Assembly: GCA_964550025.1 (NCBI GenBank)
Contig: CAZJYI010000024.1
Coordinates: 33,501 to 97,500, forward strand
Reading direction: 5' to 3'
DNA length: 64,000 nt
Origin: CAZJYI01 sp964550025
GTDB lineage: Bacteria > Verrucomicrobiota > Kiritimatiellia > UBA8416 > CAYOBW01
In this document: positions 62,280-64,000 of the stretch, piece by piece
Position numbering within the stretch: the stretch's first letter is position 1
How the letters are laid out: each line of letters starts with the position of its first letter
Notes under the pieces: model-generated
Told to the model about the DNA's origin: nothing
The model's database searches: none
The model's input: only the letters and a program-made list of their open reading frames with translations
Program-made: the position numbers and the translations under genes

Positions 62280-63548
62280 ATGATCTACATCGTCACACAT
62301 TACTATCCCCCGGTCGTGAATCCGCCGGCGCATCGGATGGACAACCTGGTGCGGCTACTCGTCGAGCGGTACGGGGCGGAGCAGGTGCAGGTTGTTACCG
62401 GCCGCCCGAACCACCCCCACGGCGAGCTTCCGCCCGGATACCGGTGGCGGCTGTTCAAGCGTCGGCGCGGACAGTGGGGAGAGAGAGTCCTGCACCTCTA
62501 CGAGGTGCCGACGCCGAACGAGGGGCTCTTTCGCAAGACACTGGGGTACGTTTCATTTGCGGCAACGCTCTTCATCTACCTGTTGTTCAAGCGTCTGGCG
62601 CGGGAAGATGTTGTCTTCGTCACCAGCCCCCCCGCGTTCACAGCCTACGCGGTGTACATGGCGGCGTGCTTTCGCCGCAAGCTGCGATACGTTCTTGATG
62701 TGCGCGATCTCTGGCCGCAAGCCATCGCCGGCATCGGGTTCATCCGCGAGAAGACCTGGACCTACCGCTCGTTGTGCCGCCTGTCCGACAGGACATACCG
62801 CCGCGCCACGCAGCTCGTGGGCAACTCCCAGGGCATCGTGGAACACCTCGCCACCGTCGAGGGCTGTGCCGAGAAGCGCATCGACCTCGTACACAACCCG
62901 GTTGATATGGACGGGATTCAGCCGCTCCCCGCGCAAGAATGCGCGGCTTTTCGCGCGGCACACGAGGAGTTGTTCGGCGACGGCACGCGGCCGGTGTTTG
63001 TTTTCGCCGGCATGCACTCCATCTACATTGACCTGATGACGCTCGTGCGTGCACTCAAGCGCGTGAGGGACCGGATGGACCGTTTTCTCTTCATTCTGAT
63101 CGGTTACGGCGAGCAAAAGGGCGAATTGCAGCGGTATGTCGAAGAGAACGGACTCGCGGAGAACGTGCATTTCCTGCCGTTCATGCCAAAAGAGGAGCTG
63201 CTCAAGTACCTGTCGGCCGCGGATTTCTGCTACGTATCGCTCAAGGCCACGCGCAACCTGCGCTACGCCATTCCGTCCAAGACACTCGAGTACCTGGCCT
63301 GCGGCAAGTTCGTGCTTGCCGCGCTGGAAGGGCCATTCGCCGACATGCTGCGCGAGGCGGGCGTGGCCGCCGTGGCGAAGCCCGGGAAGCCGGACAAGGT
63401 GGCACGGGCGGTAGAAATGCTGATCGAGCGACACGCCGCGGACACCCCCTCGCCCAACACCCGCGCGTTCGTCCGCAACCACTTCTCTCTCCAACGCTTC
63501 GAAGACGGGTTCCTGGAATGCCTCAGACCGTTCTTGCGGCGGGGTTGA
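62280..63548 (+). CDS. Glycosyltransferase family 4 (WbuB-like)
   Basis: 422 residues, GT-B fold. N-terminus IYIVTHYYPPVVNPPAHRM and VVTGRPNHPHG, with YVLDVRDLWPQAI in the acceptor domain; C-terminal nucleotide-sugar domain with VFVFAGMHSIYIDL, ILIGYGEQKGELQ and a YAIPSKTLEYLACGKFVLA segment with the acidic pair. A hydrophobic patch (FAATLFIYLLF) suggests membrane association. WbuB-type enzymes transfer N-acetylated sugars in O-antigen synthesis. Confidence 0.88.
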   Translation: MIYIVTHYYPPVVNPPAHRMDNLVRLLVERYGAEQVQVVTGRPNHPHGELPPGYRWRLFKRRRGQWGERVLHLYEVPTPNEGLFRKTLGYVSFAATLFIYLLFKRLAREDVVFVTSPPAFTAYAVYMAACFRRKLRYVLDVRDLWPQAIAGIGFIREKTWTYRSLCRLSDRTYRRATQLVGNSQGIVEHLATVEGCAEKRIDLVHNPVDMDGIQPLPAQECAAFRAAHEELFGDGTRPVFVFAGMHSIYIDLMTLVRALKRVRDRMDRFLFILIGYGEQKGELQRYVEENGLAENVHFLPFMPKEELLKYLSAADFCYVSLKATRNLRYAIPSKTLEYLACGKFVLAALEGPFADMLREAGVAAVAKPGKPDKVARAVEMLIERHAADTPSPNTRAFVRNHFSLQRFEDGFLECLRPFLRRG

Positions 63549-63614
63549 AGTGCCGGGCCGCCCTCATGGCGATGGCTTGGCTTCGAAATAGCGGGAAGCA
63601 ACAGTCGCTTGACA

Positions 63615-64000
63615 ATGACAGCACGACAGCGCAACGCAATCCTGGCGATCGTTCTGCTGCTGGCGGCCGCCCTGCGGCTATGGTCCGCGGCGACGGCCCC
63701 GCCCCCCGCCAAGGATGCGGCGCTAATGGACGCGCTTGCGTGCAGGATCGCGGCGGGAAGAGGGTTTTGCGGACCCGACGGCCAACCGACCGCCTGGTAC
63801 CCTCCCGGCTACCCCGGGTTCCTGGCGGGCCTGCACGCGCTGTTCGGCGCTTCACTTGTGCCGGCACGCGCGGCGGACTGCATTTTCGGCGTGTTGACAT
63901 GCCTGGGGCTGTTCCTGGCGGGGCGACGCCTGGCAGACCAGAGAATCGGGCTGGCCGCGGCGGCCGTCTGGGCCGTCAACCCGCTCGCCTGGGATAGCTA
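63615..64000 (+). CDS. Membrane glycosyltransferase, ArnT/GT39-like, 3'-truncated
   Basis: The frame is open from the ATG at 63615 to the window end (128 codons), so the gene continues outside. First helix AILAIVLLLAAALRLW, then a loop with ACRIAAGRGFCGPDG and the family hallmark TAWYPPGYPGFLAGLHALFG, followed by a second helix pair. PMT/ArnT enzymes transfer sugars from polyprenyl phosphate outside the membrane; this fits the GT2 gene that could make polyprenyl-P-sugar. The short gap 63549-63614 shows no signal. Confidence 0.75.
   Translation, partial: MTARQRNAILAIVLLLAAALRLWSAATAPPPAKDAALMDALACRIAAGRGFCGPDGQPTAWYPPGYPGFLAGLHALFGASLVPARAADCIFGVLTCLGLFLAGRRLADQRIGLAAAAVWAVNPLAWDS

Noticed and set aside
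1..64000. tRNA, rRNA or phage genes
   Set aside because: No cloverleaf-like or rRNA segment, integrase, capsid or terminase was recognised by reading; a tRNAscan/Infernal run would be decisive for small RNAs.

Overview
The window is GC-rich bacterial chromosome, almost fully coding, from a Gram-negative-type bacterium with meso-diaminopimelate murein (MurE carries DNPR), a dcw division/cell-wall cluster, type IV pilus motors, a GatCAB amidotransferase and a prepilin of the H-X-DG type. Prepilins of that type, very large secreted beta-sandwich proteins with a short C-terminal 'W..V.G' tail, and a DUF1097 membrane protein suggest the PVC superphylum (Verrucomicrobiota/Kiritimatiellota/Lentisphaerota) or a neighbour such as Omnitrophota. 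That placement is inference. No phage, plasmid, rRNA, tRNA or CRISPR locus was found.

Layout. 1-3893 (+): a tightly overlapping operon of a DHOD-like protein (cut by the window edge), a HAD phosphatase, a RACo-like ferredoxin/ASKHA activator and a small unknown protein. 4129-9685 (-): methionine/one-carbon block of metH, a rubredoxin too short for usual ORF calling, and a homocysteine methyltransferase-MetF fusion. 9923-21157: secreted and surface proteins (an approximately 1,918-residue fibronectin/MAM-like repeat protein, a lipoprotein with a CXXC-less HMA-like domain, a carboxypeptidase-regulatory-repeat protein) and an unknown cytosolic protein. 21174-26896 (-): DUF1097 membrane protein, a pseudokinase-transmembrane-transglutaminase protein and a TraB/GumN-like protein. 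26917-37297 (-): dcw cluster mraZ-rsmH-ftsL-ftsI-murE-murF-murD-LysM lipoprotein-ftsW, with no mraY, murG or murC in the run. 37866-42080 (-): metG and priA. 42315-56691 (-): prepilin, queA, yjbQ, ABC exporter, trxB, two PilB/GspE ATPases flanking PilT, gatB-gatA-gatC, a small tail-anchored protein and a LysM/TPR lipoprotein. 56837-64000 (+): polysaccharide module of GT2, heparinase II/III-like protein, two-domain oxidoreductase, WbuB-like GT4 and a truncated ArnT/GT39-like membrane protein.

The most unusual property lies between the genes. At least a dozen gaps are packed with degenerate short tandem repeats, nearly all with a 7-base period but with unrelated consensus words (GAATGCT, CAGATTT, GCCACTT, AAATCCG, GGTGTGG), plus 9-base (ATGGGACCT) and 13-base versions. 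Several are built as two inverted arms. Two loci (5962-6117 and 44090-44337) share the same terminal inverted repeats and abut the start codon of the downstream gene and nearly the stop codon of the upstream gene. One GCCACTN array lies inside an open reading frame. A REP-like block (37435-37784) and a 211-bp element with 18-bp terminal inverted repeats (16677-16887) complete the picture. I know of no named family for this set; the closest analogy I can name is the heptanucleotide STRR sequences of heterocystous cyanobacteria.
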